Below are positions 1 through 7,664 of a DNA stretch of 64,000 nucleotides, one piece after another. This stretch comes from Methanoculleus sp. Lineage in GTDB: Archaea > Halobacteriota > Methanomicrobia > Methanomicrobiales > Methanoculleaceae. Both the position numbers and the translations under genes were made by a program. The notes under the pieces are model-generated. The model saw only the letters and a program-made list of their open reading frames with translations, was not told where the DNA came from and ran no database searches. Location: positions 40,806-104,805 of the forward strand of contig JAHDQM010000001.1 in assembly GCA_018433835.1 (NCBI GenBank), given 5' to 3'. The stretch's first letter is position 1, and every line of letters starts with the position of its first letter.

Positions 1-16
1 TCTTTTTTGGTTGCAT
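1..16 (-). CDS. 5' end of a gene that runs out of the window
   Basis: An ATG on the minus strand at 16-14 is preceded by a strong Shine-Dalgarno (GGAGGTG, 27-21) at normal spacing. Only the codons for M-Q-P-K-K are inside the window, so the product cannot be named. A weak TATA-like stretch lies near 58-67. Confidence 0.5.
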
Positions 17-27
17 TGTTCACCTCC

Positions 28-500
28 GTGTAGATTGGTGGAGGCACGACGCAACGCTTTTACAGTTCAAAAGCCCAGATCGTCATGCCTCCGGGCATGC
101 GGGGCGCGTCATCCGGTCGTCAACCAGGGATGGGCGGCCCCCCACTTTTGCGGACGCCGTTTCAAAGCATCCACACAATGGCTTGAACACAGAGCTATTT
201 AGAAATTCTGTCAGATTCATTTACACGTTCGCAGATATTTGCCGAAAGTGAACGGAGAGAACCCTCCCCGGAAGACGAGAGCACAGGAGAGAACCTATTC
301 TCAAGGCGGTATATGCCGTACAGGACGCAGCAGCCTCTGACTGCCGCACTTGCGCGCGCCCTGCACCCGAAGTACCGGGTTCTTTCGATGGACGGGCAGG
401 CCTGCCGGCCGATTGCATAAACTATATCAGCCATGATCGACAGTACCTTCAACCCGTACAAAAACCCGTCGAAACCAGAATGCTCCTATCCGGAGGTCCC
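28..500. other. intergenic, no gene supported
   Basis: Short open frames here have no coding character or ribosome binding site. The stretch at about 203-230 resembles the promoter region at 2627-2655 (both carry ATTCTGTC followed by TTTACACGTT) and may be a decayed promoter copy. Nothing else is recognised. Confidence 0.5.
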
Positions 501-1193
501 ATGAAAAAGAGCCAGATTGTCATCTGGAGCATCCTCATCGCTCTCGTTTTCGTGCAGTATTTTTACATGCCCAAGCAGCCCGAGGTCACCAGGGGAGAGA
601 TGCATGTCTCTTTCGACTCCCGGGAGTGCCGACCCGACCTGGTTGACCTCTGGAATACGCTTGTACAGGAGCAGGCGTTTTCGAACGAGTCGGCCGTGCT
701 CATCCAGCTGAACCAGTATATCGACAAAGACGGAACAGTGCAGTGCACCGAACTCCACTGGATCGGCTACGTGGACGGGGAGGAGCACGCGTACGAGGTA
801 TATGCCCACCAGAATGGCAACGTATATTATAACGACCAGATATTTGACTTCCCCATGCAGGGGGTACATCCCCTCGCCATATTACGCGAGGTCGACAGGA
901 TCGAGTTTGACGATCTCACTCGCGGAGAATACAATATAACGCTCACGACGTTCAAACACGACGGTCCAATGACCTACAACAAAACCAACGGCGACCTGTA
1001 CGCCTTCGCGGACGGATCGCTCCGTCCCCTGAAGGAGGCCGCGTTCTCTTCCGAAGCCTCCTGGCATACGATCGAGATCTTCCCGGAGATCGGGCAGTCG
1101 GGCGGGATTACGACCGCAGAGAGCATATCGGATCACATCATCCTCTTCCCCGAGCAGGAGATCGCCCGGGCCGACTCCGTCGTCCATGCATGA
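501..1193 (+). CDS. membrane-anchored hypothetical protein, 230 aa
   Basis: The start at 501 is chosen over an in-frame ATG at 480 because a GGAGGT lies just upstream of it. Residues about 5-22 form one hydrophobic segment after two lysines, typical of a signal anchor, so the remaining ~205 residues should be outside the cell. That part is acidic and rich in Tyr and Trp, with no family motif I recognise. It converges on the regulator at 1298-2071. Function unknown. Confidence 0.7.
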   Translation: MKKSQIVIWSILIALVFVQYFYMPKQPEVTRGEMHVSFDSRECRPDLVDLWNTLVQEQAFSNESAVLIQLNQYIDKDGTVQCTELHWIGYVDGEEHAYEVYAHQNGNVYYNDQIFDFPMQGVHPLAILREVDRIEFDDLTRGEYNITLTTFKHDGPMTYNKTNGDLYAFADGSLRPLKEAAFSSEASWHTIEIFPEIGQSGGITTAESISDHIILFPEQEIARADSVVHA

Positions 1194-1297
1194 CGTGCAG
1201 GCGGCGCCCGGAGACTCTGAACGCATCCTCGATAAGCCGCGGGGTGATCAGGGAAAAGGGGCAAACGGTGCAGTTATGGAGAACTGTCGAACGGCAA

Positions 1298-2071
1298 TCA
1301 GATGCCGGTGCCGGACACACGCCCCCCGGCGATCGCGGGCTTCCACGATTCGTGGGCTTGTACACACTCTTTCGCATCGGCGTAGAGGTAGTAGCGTACG
1401 AACCGTCCTTTCTTCTCGTCTCTGACAATACCGTCCCGGAGCAGCGGTTTCATATGCCAGGTGACGTTCGCGCCCGACATCATGAGCCGGGACGCGATCT
1501 CTTTTCTCGTGCTCCCCGGGTGCTGCAAAACGATATTGAGTATCCGACTCTTTGACTGCTCGTTGAGATATCTCGCCACCTTTCGTTCCAGACCGGGACA
1601 GGCGCCCGTGGCGACGTAATATCTCATGCCTCTGCAGTTCGGCTCGGGGACGACCGTTCCCATCCTGCATAACATCTCTACGTGGTAGCGGAGGGTTCCG
1701 ATATTCATCCCGAGCAGCCGGGAAAGAGAGCTTGTATTGATTCCCGGATTATCGCGTATGCACAGGTACGCTGCATTCCGGGTTTCGCTCTCAAGGACGT
1801 TATTGTGCAGGACCCTCTTATGGCCGAAATGCAGCCATGCGAGCAGCGAGAATACAAGCTGCATCGGGACAAAAAGCGCCGGAACGAATACGGATACGAG
1901 TCCGAGAATAACAATATCCAGGGGGATATTCCAGACGTACACCGGCATCAGATCCAAAGGCACCTTCTCCGGATCTGCGTCCTGAACGGCAGTAGCCCAT
2001 GCGGCAGACGGCAGCAGTGCAAGGCAGAAGATGATCAGAGCGATTCGGGCAATCCGCACCCGCGTGACCAT
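1298..2071 (-). CDS. membrane-bound winged-helix transcriptional regulator, 257 aa
   Basis: The start is placed at 2071 (MVTRVRI) rather than at an upstream in-frame codon. A TATA-like TTTTTAT at 2095-2101 lies about 25 nt upstream and no Shine-Dalgarno is seen, which fits a leaderless mRNA. Residues about 5-25 look like a signal peptide or first membrane helix, and residues ~45-80 hold one or two further helices. Two winged-helix units follow. The first is near residues 95-150 and the second, which includes STRKEIASRL, is near 165-225. Tandem wHTH domains tethered to the membrane suggest a regulator that senses envelope or external signals. The gene upstream in the same direction encodes a secreted protein (2155-2610) and could be linked. 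The ligand and targets are unknown. Confidence 0.75.
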   Translation of the reverse strand: MVTRVRIARIALIIFCLALLPSAAWATAVQDADPEKVPLDLMPVYVWNIPLDIVILGLVSVFVPALFVPMQLVFSLLAWLHFGHKRVLHNNVLESETRNAAYLCIRDNPGINTSSLSRLLGMNIGTLRYHVEMLCRMGTVVPEPNCRGMRYYVATGACPGLERKVARYLNEQSKSRILNIVLQHPGSTRKEIASRLMMSGANVTWHMKPLLRDGIVRDEKKGRFVRYYLYADAKECVQAHESWKPAIAGGRVSGTGI

Positions 2072-2154
2072 GGATTTACATAAAACCGGTAGCAATAAAA
2101 ATATTTGGTTTGGTAGGAGTTCGGCTTTGTTGAAAGCGTGTGAGCGGTAATCAT

Positions 2155-2610
2155 TTAAGTATAAGCATTGCAATTCAGAGCATACGGAATGGTTTCTGTC
2201 ACACTCTCGCCATACACGTTAAGTCTCCAGGTACCTGATGCAGGGCTGCTTATATCTACGCGGATCCGTCCATCCAGACGTCCGCCATCATTGTCATGGT
2301 ACGAACCATACAGGCTCCCATCCGGTCTGTAGATCTCCAATCTCAGGGAGTGGTCCGGGGTAAACCAGTTTAAGTCGACATTCAGTAAGGACATACCGGC
2401 TGGTACGTTGAACAGATGAGTATCGGTCTCCCCCTGTGTGATCGTAAAATACTCACGGGTTCCATACCCGTCCGCCTGCGAGAGAAGTCCCGCGACTCCG
2501 TCATTTTCGTTTCCGATACCTGTAGCTGAAACCACCGGCACGATGAAGGCGACGACGGCCAGAAGTCCTATAATGCGGCTGATCTTCATCAGAATCCACC
2601 GATGAGACAT
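2155..2610 (-). CDS. secreted protein with PPC-like beta-sandwich, 151 aa
   Basis: The start at 2610 is supported by GGAGGT at 2622-2617 seven nt upstream. The first ~28 residues form a signal peptide ending near VVSA. The rest (TDTHLFNVPAGMSLLNVDL, then DHSLRLEIYRPDGSLYG, then SPASGTWRLNVYGES) has the pattern of bacterial/archaeal pre-peptidase C-terminal (PPC) domains, which are small extracellular beta-sandwiches that often ride on secreted proteases. Here the domain stands alone. The assignment rests on motif pattern only, and the role is unknown. Confidence 0.7.
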   Translation of the reverse strand: MSHRWILMKISRIIGLLAVVAFIVPVVSATGIGNENDGVAGLLSQADGYGTREYFTITQGETDTHLFNVPAGMSLLNVDLNWFTPDHSLRLEIYRPDGSLYGSYHDNDGGRLDGRIRVDISSPASGTWRLNVYGESVTETIPYALNCNAYT

Positions 2611-2650
2611 CGGAAGACCTCCGTATAAAAATTCTGTCCAATTTCTTTAC

Positions 2651-2663
2651 ACGTTTTATATAC
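2651..2663 (-). promoter_or_regulatory. TATA-box promoter of the PPC-like gene
   Basis: On the minus strand this reads GTATATAAAACGT, a good archaeal TATA box. Initiation ~25 nt downstream (near 2630) would give a short leader containing the Shine-Dalgarno of the 2610 start. Confidence 0.6.
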
Positions 2664-3198
2664 GCAAGCAGTACGTCGATCTCGGCGCATGAGAGATCAC
2701 CCGAGCGTCTCCGGAATAGCACGCAGGATCACGGGCATTTCGCCGGGAATCGTCCACTCCGCACCATTCTGAAGGACAGGCGCAGTGCGGGAAAGGTGTT
2801 GCGCGGAATAGTAAACCCCACCTCAAGAGGTTTTTCCGAAAAATAACCGTTGAAGCAAGAGATCAGTCGTACCGCCGTGCGCAACAAGGTCAAACCCCGG
2901 ACCTCGAACCCGCAGCCAATGATCCGCTATCTCTTTGCGATCCTCCCGTTTCTCCTCAAAACCTCCGGACGACTGTCCTTCGAACACGGATTCCAGCCTT
3001 CAGGAACCCGGGGCCGCCGAAAAAAAGCGGGGAGGTGTGACGAATGGCAGGAAAGAGGAGGGAAGTCAGCGAAGTGCCGGGGATAACGGTTGACTGTCCG
3101 CGAGAACCTCCTGTCACGCCGGAGTTCCGGTTCCGGGAAGTTCGTCGACGGTGCGGCCGGGAACTCGTTGGTCCGCGCAAATTGGTTGAAGAGCCACC
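2664..3198. other. intergenic, no gene supported
   Basis: About 535 bp with only short, unconvincing open frames on both strands and no ribosome binding site before them. Nothing specific is recognised until the promoter at ~3199. Confidence 0.5.
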
Positions 3199-3243
3199 TT
3201 TTTATAGGTGACAATCCTTAACCTTATTGTTGAATAGTCAACT
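3199..3243 (+). promoter_or_regulatory. promoter and MarR-type operator before the flavoprotein gene
   Basis: A TATA box TTTTTATA at 3199-3206 is followed about 25 nt later, at the expected start site, by an inverted repeat GTTGA-ATAG-TCAAC (3229-3242) within ATTGTTGAATAGTCAAC. It closely matches the perfect palindrome before the MarR gene at 6726-6745. A repressor bound here would cover the initiation site. Site function is inferred from the matching palindromes. Confidence 0.65.
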
Positions 3244-3375
3244 ATCCGGAAATTTTAAAGGCTGGAAGATCGCCGGGCTGTACCTGCCCGGCCCGCCTCG
3301 CGCGAATGAAACCTAAGAAAACGGAATCCGTACCGGAAAACGGTGTACCATGAACATGATTCAGAGAGGAAACGT

Positions 3376-4056
3376 ATGAAAGTCATCGGACTGATCGCAA
3401 GTCCCAGGGGGGAGAAGAGCAATACGCTCCGGCTGGTGGATGCTGTACTTGCCGGTGTCAACGACGAGGGTGGAAAGACGGAACTCGTGGATATCTATTC
3501 TCGGGATATCAAGTACTGCACCGGCTGCCTGACCTGTTACGCGACCGGGGATTGCCCGCTCATCGATGATTTCCCGGACATCTTCGATCGGATGGCATAC
3601 GCCGATGGTATCGTTTTCGGGGCTCCCAATTACATCAATTCCGTTCCCGCTCCGATGAAAGCGCTCTTCGATCGCCTGTCCGACGCCATTCATTGCCAGA
3701 CGCTGACGGGAAAATTCGGCTGCTCCGTGTGTACCGCCGGGGGAAGCGGTGAGTCCGAGGTTATCGGATACATGAACAACGTTCTCGCTACACTCGGTGT
3801 CACCGTCGTCGGGGGAGTCGGCACCGCGGTTGGCCGGGACGCGTCGGCGCTCGGAAAAGCAGAAGAGGACTCCCGGGAACTCGGGAAGCGGCTGGCCCGG
3901 TCGATCCGGGGAGAGATTGCCTACCCCGAACAGGACGAGGCCCACCGGCAGAGACGGGAATATTTCGGCCAGATGATAAAAAACCACAGGGAAAGCTTTG
4001 CTCATCAGTATGATTGGTACGTCGGGATGGGCTGGCTGAAGGAAGAAGAGGAATGA
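3376..4056 (+). CDS. iron-sulfur flavoprotein (Isf)-like NADPH/FMN reductase family protein, 226 aa
   Basis: The start at 3376 follows GAGAGGA. The N-terminus MKVIGLIASPRGEKSNT is the FMN-binding beta1/loop of the flavodoxin-like fold. Residues ~50-65 carry a compact cysteine cluster, CTGCLTCYATGDC (CX2CX2CX5C), as in methanogen iron-sulfur flavoproteins that bind a 4Fe-4S cluster and pass electrons to FMN. GAPNYINSVPAPMKALFDR matches the family's second flavin loop. The length is near that of Isf. The gene is translationally coupled to the DUF169 gene by a 4-nt overlap and is probably controlled by the MarR-type operator upstream. A redox or oxidative-stress role is inferred, and the substrate is unknown. 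Confidence 0.85.
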   Translation: MKVIGLIASPRGEKSNTLRLVDAVLAGVNDEGGKTELVDIYSRDIKYCTGCLTCYATGDCPLIDDFPDIFDRMAYADGIVFGAPNYINSVPAPMKALFDRLSDAIHCQTLTGKFGCSVCTAGGSGESEVIGYMNNVLATLGVTVVGGVGTAVGRDASALGKAEEDSRELGKRLARSIRGEIAYPEQDEAHRQRREYFGQMIKNHRESFAHQYDWYVGMGWLKEEEE

Positions 4057-4883
4057 GAAGTATCGTCGCACAAAAAGCCGGCCTCCGCTACGAGCCGGTG
4101 GCGATTCTCTGGAGCAACACAAAGCCCGAAGGCGCCCTGCAGATCCGCCCGCACGTGCAGGCCTGTATCATGCCGTTTTTTGCCCAGGTTGCAGTGAAAG
4201 GAAAGACCGCCGTATTTGACCGGGAGACATACGGCTGCCCCGGTGCCCGTGCCGGCCTCGGCTTTGGTAACGGGTACTACGACGCGTTCAAAGGTGCGGG
4301 TGTCGAATTCATGTCGGCTTTCTTCGCGAAGGGTGCGCAGAGCAGTCAAAATCCGGAAGCCTACTGCGCCGCCGTGCAGCACGTTCCCAAAAGGGAACGG
4401 GCCAAGTTCATCCACGGCGAACGCCTCCACAAGACTCCGGAGAAAGCAAAGCGGTTCATGACCTCAGATCTGCCGATCACGGACATTGCCGAACAGTACG
4501 TGATCTTCACGCCCCTGGGTAAGGTAAAACCCGGCGAACGTCCGGTCGTCGTTGTGTTCGTGGCGGACCCGCTCCGGATCACCGGGCTCGTGACGCTGGT
4601 CGGGGCAATCATCGAGGGCACGGATCCTGTGCGGGTTCCCCCTATGGCCGCCTGCCAGCAGATAGGGGCATTCGTATACGACGAAGCAAGGAAGGAGCAC
4701 CCCAGGGCAGTGCTCGGGTATACCGATCTCTCCGCACGGGAGAGTGTGGGCAAGACGATTCCCGAGAACATGTTCACCTTTTCCGTGCCGTTCTCCCTGT
4801 TCCTGGAGATGGAAGCGGAGGCGGAGGACGGGGTATTCGACGGCCCGATCTGGAAGGATCTGACCGCAGATGCGGCGCGGTGA
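4053..4883 (+). CDS. DUF169 family protein, 276 aa
   Basis: The start overlaps the stop of the flavoprotein gene (ATGA), which indicates coupled translation. The whole protein resembles the DUF169 family (archaeal/bacterial, often next to redox genes), including VAILWSNTKPEGALQIRP near the N-terminus and repeated Gly/Cys loops such as YGCPGARAGLGFGNGYY. The length is normal for the family. No catalytic function is established. Its position in the MarR-controlled flavoprotein operon suggests a redox or detoxification context. Confidence 0.8.
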   Translation: MRSIVAQKAGLRYEPVAILWSNTKPEGALQIRPHVQACIMPFFAQVAVKGKTAVFDRETYGCPGARAGLGFGNGYYDAFKGAGVEFMSAFFAKGAQSSQNPEAYCAAVQHVPKRERAKFIHGERLHKTPEKAKRFMTSDLPITDIAEQYVIFTPLGKVKPGERPVVVVFVADPLRITGLVTLVGAIIEGTDPVRVPPMAACQQIGAFVYDEARKEHPRAVLGYTDLSARESVGKTIPENMFTFSVPFSLFLEMEAEAEDGVFDGPIWKDLTADAAR

Positions 4884-5000
4884 AGCGAATATGGAGAGAA
4901 GGAATTTCGGGGGGGTGGCGGCACGAATGGCAAGCAACCTCGACGCCTCGTTCGTCGTCCGCCGGCCACGGGTGGCATTCCCCCGTCACGGACAATGATT

Positions 5001-5023
5001 TGTCCCGGCTATTAGCCGGGGCA
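5001..5023 (+). terminator. hairpin between the flavoprotein operon and the first exporter
   Basis: CCCGGCTA (5004-5011) and TAGCCGGG (5013-5020) form an almost perfect palindrome, extendable by three more pairs. It lies 118 nt after the DUF169 stop and 65 nt before the exporter start. It could end the upstream transcript or be a regulator site. No poly-T follows. Confidence 0.35.
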
Positions 5024-5085
5024 CGACGTGATTGTGGCCGAAGTCCGAAATGTCGAGTGCAAAACCATTTTTTCATGGAGAAATT

Positions 5086-6567
5086 ATGCAGAATCCGGAT
5101 CCCATATCTGAAACAACCGCAAATGTTCCCGCGATCTGCCATACGCCGGATGTTGCCGTAACCCGGGCCGGCAGGCGTATTGTGCTCCTGATCGCTGTAC
5201 TCGCCGGTTTTCTCACCCCGTTCGACGGCTCGGCAGTCAACATTGCGCTGCCGGCGATGGGCACGGAATTCCACATGGATGCGATCTCGCTCTCCTGGAT
5301 CGCGACCGCCTACCTCCTTGCAGCTGCTCTTTTTCTGGTACCGTTCGGGAAGATTGCCGACATTTACGGAAGAAAACGGATCCTCCTGTACGGCATAGCG
5401 GTCTTCACCCTCTCGTCCTTTGTGATGACGATGGTGCCGACAACGAACCTGCTCATCGCGGTCAGGATCCTCCAGGGATTCGGCGGCGCCATGATCTTCG
5501 GAACAAGCGTTGCCATCCTGACATCGGTCTTCCCCCCGGGCGAGCGGGGAAAAGCGCTGGGGATATACACCACTGCCGTGTACCTCGGCCTCACGATCGG
5601 GCCGTTCTTAGGAGGCCTGCTGACCGAGTATCTCGGCTGGCGGAGCATCTTTTTCATCAACGTTCCCATCGGGATCGTCGCCTGTATTCTCATCCTCTGG
5701 AAATTCGAGGGCGAATGGGCGGAATGCGCGGGCGAGCGTTTCGATCTTATCGGCTCGGTCATCTATGCCTGCGCCCTGATTGCAGTGATGTACGGCCTTT
5801 CCATCGTTCCGGATGCGACGGGCATTGTACTGATTGCGGCCGGCATCGTTATCGGGATTATCTTTGCCCTGTACGAGATGAGGATTCCCATGCCGGTTCT
5901 CGACATGCAACTCCTGACAAAGAACCGGGTCTTTGCGTTCTCAAACCTTGCCGCACTCATCAATTACAGCGCAACGTACGCCGTGACCTTTCTCCTGAGC
6001 CTCGATCTCCAGTTCACGAAAGGGTTCTCCCCGGAATATGCCGGGCTGATACTCATCGTCCAGCCCGTGGTAATGGTAGTGCTCTCACCCATTGCCGGCC
6101 GGCTGTCGGACCGGATCGATCCGCAGATCGTGGCATCGACAGGAATGGCATGTACTGCCTTTGGTCTTTTCCTGCTTTCTTTCCTGACGGAATTGATCCC
6201 CCTGTGGTACCTGGTTGTCTGCCTGGCGGTGCTGGGTACGGGCCTGAGCCTGTTCTCCTCTCCGAACACCAATGCGATCATGAGTTCGGTGGAAAAACGC
6301 TACTACGGTGTTGCGTCGGGCATGAACGGGACCGTGCGCCTCGTTGGCCAGCTGCTCTCGATGGGTGTTGTGATGATGCTGTTCTCCTTCACTATCGGCA
6401 GGGTGGAGATAACACCGGAGTATTATCCGCAGTTCATCCGCAGCCTGCAGTACGCATTCGTCCTCTTCACGATCCTCTGCCTTTTCGGAATAATAGCGTC
6501 CCTCAAACGAGGAAAACGCCAGCCGGTCCCCCCGCCCCGGCCGGGAACTACGGCACTGGAAAAATAA
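5086..6567 (+). CDS. MFS multidrug exporter, DHA2 (14-TM) family, 493 aa
   Basis: The start at 5086 has GGAG 7 nt upstream and is preferred to upstream in-frame codons. The protein is almost wholly hydrophobic, with about 14 membrane helices. Motif A (FGKIADIYGRKRI) lies between helices 2 and 3, and the antiporter-type motif C region (LGLTIGPFLGGLLTEYLGW) is at ~residues 165-185. The family pumps drugs or toxic compounds out using the proton gradient. It is closely similar to the second exporter at 7665-9044. The two genes flank a MarR regulator, which suggests that they are regulated together. The substrate cannot be told from sequence. Confidence 0.9.
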   Translation: MQNPDPISETTANVPAICHTPDVAVTRAGRRIVLLIAVLAGFLTPFDGSAVNIALPAMGTEFHMDAISLSWIATAYLLAAALFLVPFGKIADIYGRKRILLYGIAVFTLSSFVMTMVPTTNLLIAVRILQGFGGAMIFGTSVAILTSVFPPGERGKALGIYTTAVYLGLTIGPFLGGLLTEYLGWRSIFFINVPIGIVACILILWKFEGEWAECAGERFDLIGSVIYACALIAVMYGLSIVPDATGIVLIAAGIVIGIIFALYEMRIPMPVLDMQLLTKNRVFAFSNLAALINYSATYAVTFLLSLDLQFTKGFSPEYAGLILIVQPVVMVVLSPIAGRLSDRIDPQIVASTGMACTAFGLFLLSFLTELIPLWYLVVCLAVLGTGLSLFSSPNTNAIMSSVEKRYYGVASGMNGTVRLVGQLLSMGVVMMLFSFTIGRVEITPEYYPQFIRSLQYAFVLFTILCLFGIIASLKRGKRQPVPPPRPGTTALEK

Positions 6568-6584
6568 TCCCTTTTTTCAGGGAT
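6567..6584 (+). terminator. probable terminator of exporter 1
   Basis: ATCCCT (6567-6572) and AGGGAT (6579-6584) pair around a T6 loop, directly after the exporter stop codon. A further T-rich stretch follows. Confidence 0.5.
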
Positions 6585-6725
6585 GGCTTTTCTTGACCGG
6601 GGCGTAATAAGCGATCTCCTGTAAGCATCCCGCAGGGCAGACATACCGCAGAAAAATCTGCCGAAGAGCAGTGTGAAAATAGTAAGTATCGACAGCCCTG
6701 TTGCGCCTGCAATAACAGGACTCCG

Positions 6726-6767
6726 ATTGTTGATCGTTCAACAATGTCGATTCAATCTTGTATAAAT
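6726..6767 (+). promoter_or_regulatory. MarR operator and promoter (autoregulation)
   Basis: ATTGTTGA (6726-6733) and TCAACAAT (6738-6745) form a perfect 8-bp inverted repeat with a 4-nt spacer. It sits just upstream of the TATA box (TTGTATAAATAG, about 6758-6769) of the MarR gene. A near copy occurs at 3226-3243 before the flavoprotein gene. Size and symmetry fit a MarR dimer site. Confidence 0.7.
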
Positions 6768-6800
6768 AGATGACAATGCAACTAATTAGAAGGTCTGAAG

Positions 6801-7298
6801 ATGGTGAGCCCAACCAGAGATAATCCGGTCACCCAATGGATTCAGGAGATAAAAGTCCCGGCGGCGTTGATTTCGTATACCTACCGGGCGATTCAGAAAC
6901 GATTTGCGAAAGATCTTGCGCCGTATAATATCGGATGGGGGCATTTTGCGATCCTCATGTCCCTCTACGACGAGGAGGGACGAAGTCAGGACAGCCTCGC
7001 ATTGTCGCGGGGTTTTGACAAAACCATGATTGCAAAATCTGTTGTGAAACTTGAGGAAGAAGATCTCATCAGGCGCCGGACCGATCCGGCGGACAAGCGG
7101 GTAAAACGACTGTACCTGACGGAAAAAAGCAGGAAACTCCGGCCCGAGATGGAACGCATCGGCTATGAAATAAACGAATTCCTCGTCAAGGATTTCGATG
7201 AGAAAGAGTCGAAAGTTGTCCTCGAATATTTACGCAAGGTCGCCATGAACGCATCGGAACTGGAATCCCCTCTCTCCGCTTCTCCCCGGGATCGGTAG
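6801..7298 (+). CDS. MarR family transcriptional regulator, 165 aa
   Basis: A winged-helix core spans about residues 45-115. YNIGWGHFAILMSLYDEEGR is followed by the recognition helix region RGFDKTMIAKSVVKLEEED and the wing with DPADKRVKRLYLT, the standard MarR layout with flanking dimer helices. The family usually represses efflux or stress genes and releases DNA on binding phenolic or toxic ligands. A perfect 20-bp palindrome overlaps its own promoter and a near copy lies before the flavoprotein operon. It sits between two DHA2 exporters. Autoregulation and repression of the redox operon are inferred. Confidence 0.9.
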   Translation: MVSPTRDNPVTQWIQEIKVPAALISYTYRAIQKRFAKDLAPYNIGWGHFAILMSLYDEEGRSQDSLALSRGFDKTMIAKSVVKLEEEDLIRRRTDPADKRVKRLYLTEKSRKLRPEMERIGYEINEFLVKDFDEKESKVVLEYLRKVAMNASELESPLSASPRDR

Positions 7299-7664
7299 TT
7301 CGCTGAATTGGAATGGGCGTTTATGCGGCTCAGATGGTTGATTTGAGCACCCACATGACCGCTTCAGCACCATAACAGTTACTTTTATGCCCGATTTCTT
7401 TCCATGTCCGCGGGGTGTTTATCAAAAATGAGGAGAGACCTCCCGCCTCGGAAAGACGAGAGTGCGTGAGGGTTTCGTGTTTCAGGGGGTGTCTCGTGCC
7501 TGCGATTGCGTATCGTCATCGCGAGTCTGAATAATCGCCTGACCTCTGCTGTTCGGGTTGCGGTTGTAGGTGTCTCATGGCCGCAAAAACAGGGCGAACG
7601 CCGTATCACAACCCTTTACTCCCCGGCCGCCCCAGTTCCAGTAAGTACCAAGAAAGGAACCCCC
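7299..7664 (+). other. intergenic between MarR gene and exporter 2
   Basis: 366 bp without a gene. A possible TATA (ACTTTTATG) lies near 7382, which would leave a long leader before the exporter start. No copy of the MarR palindrome is visible here. Confidence 0.45.

Noticed and set aside
195..461. Minus-strand 88-codon frame near the left edge
   Set aside because: No ribosome site, no domain, and composition unlike neighbouring genes.
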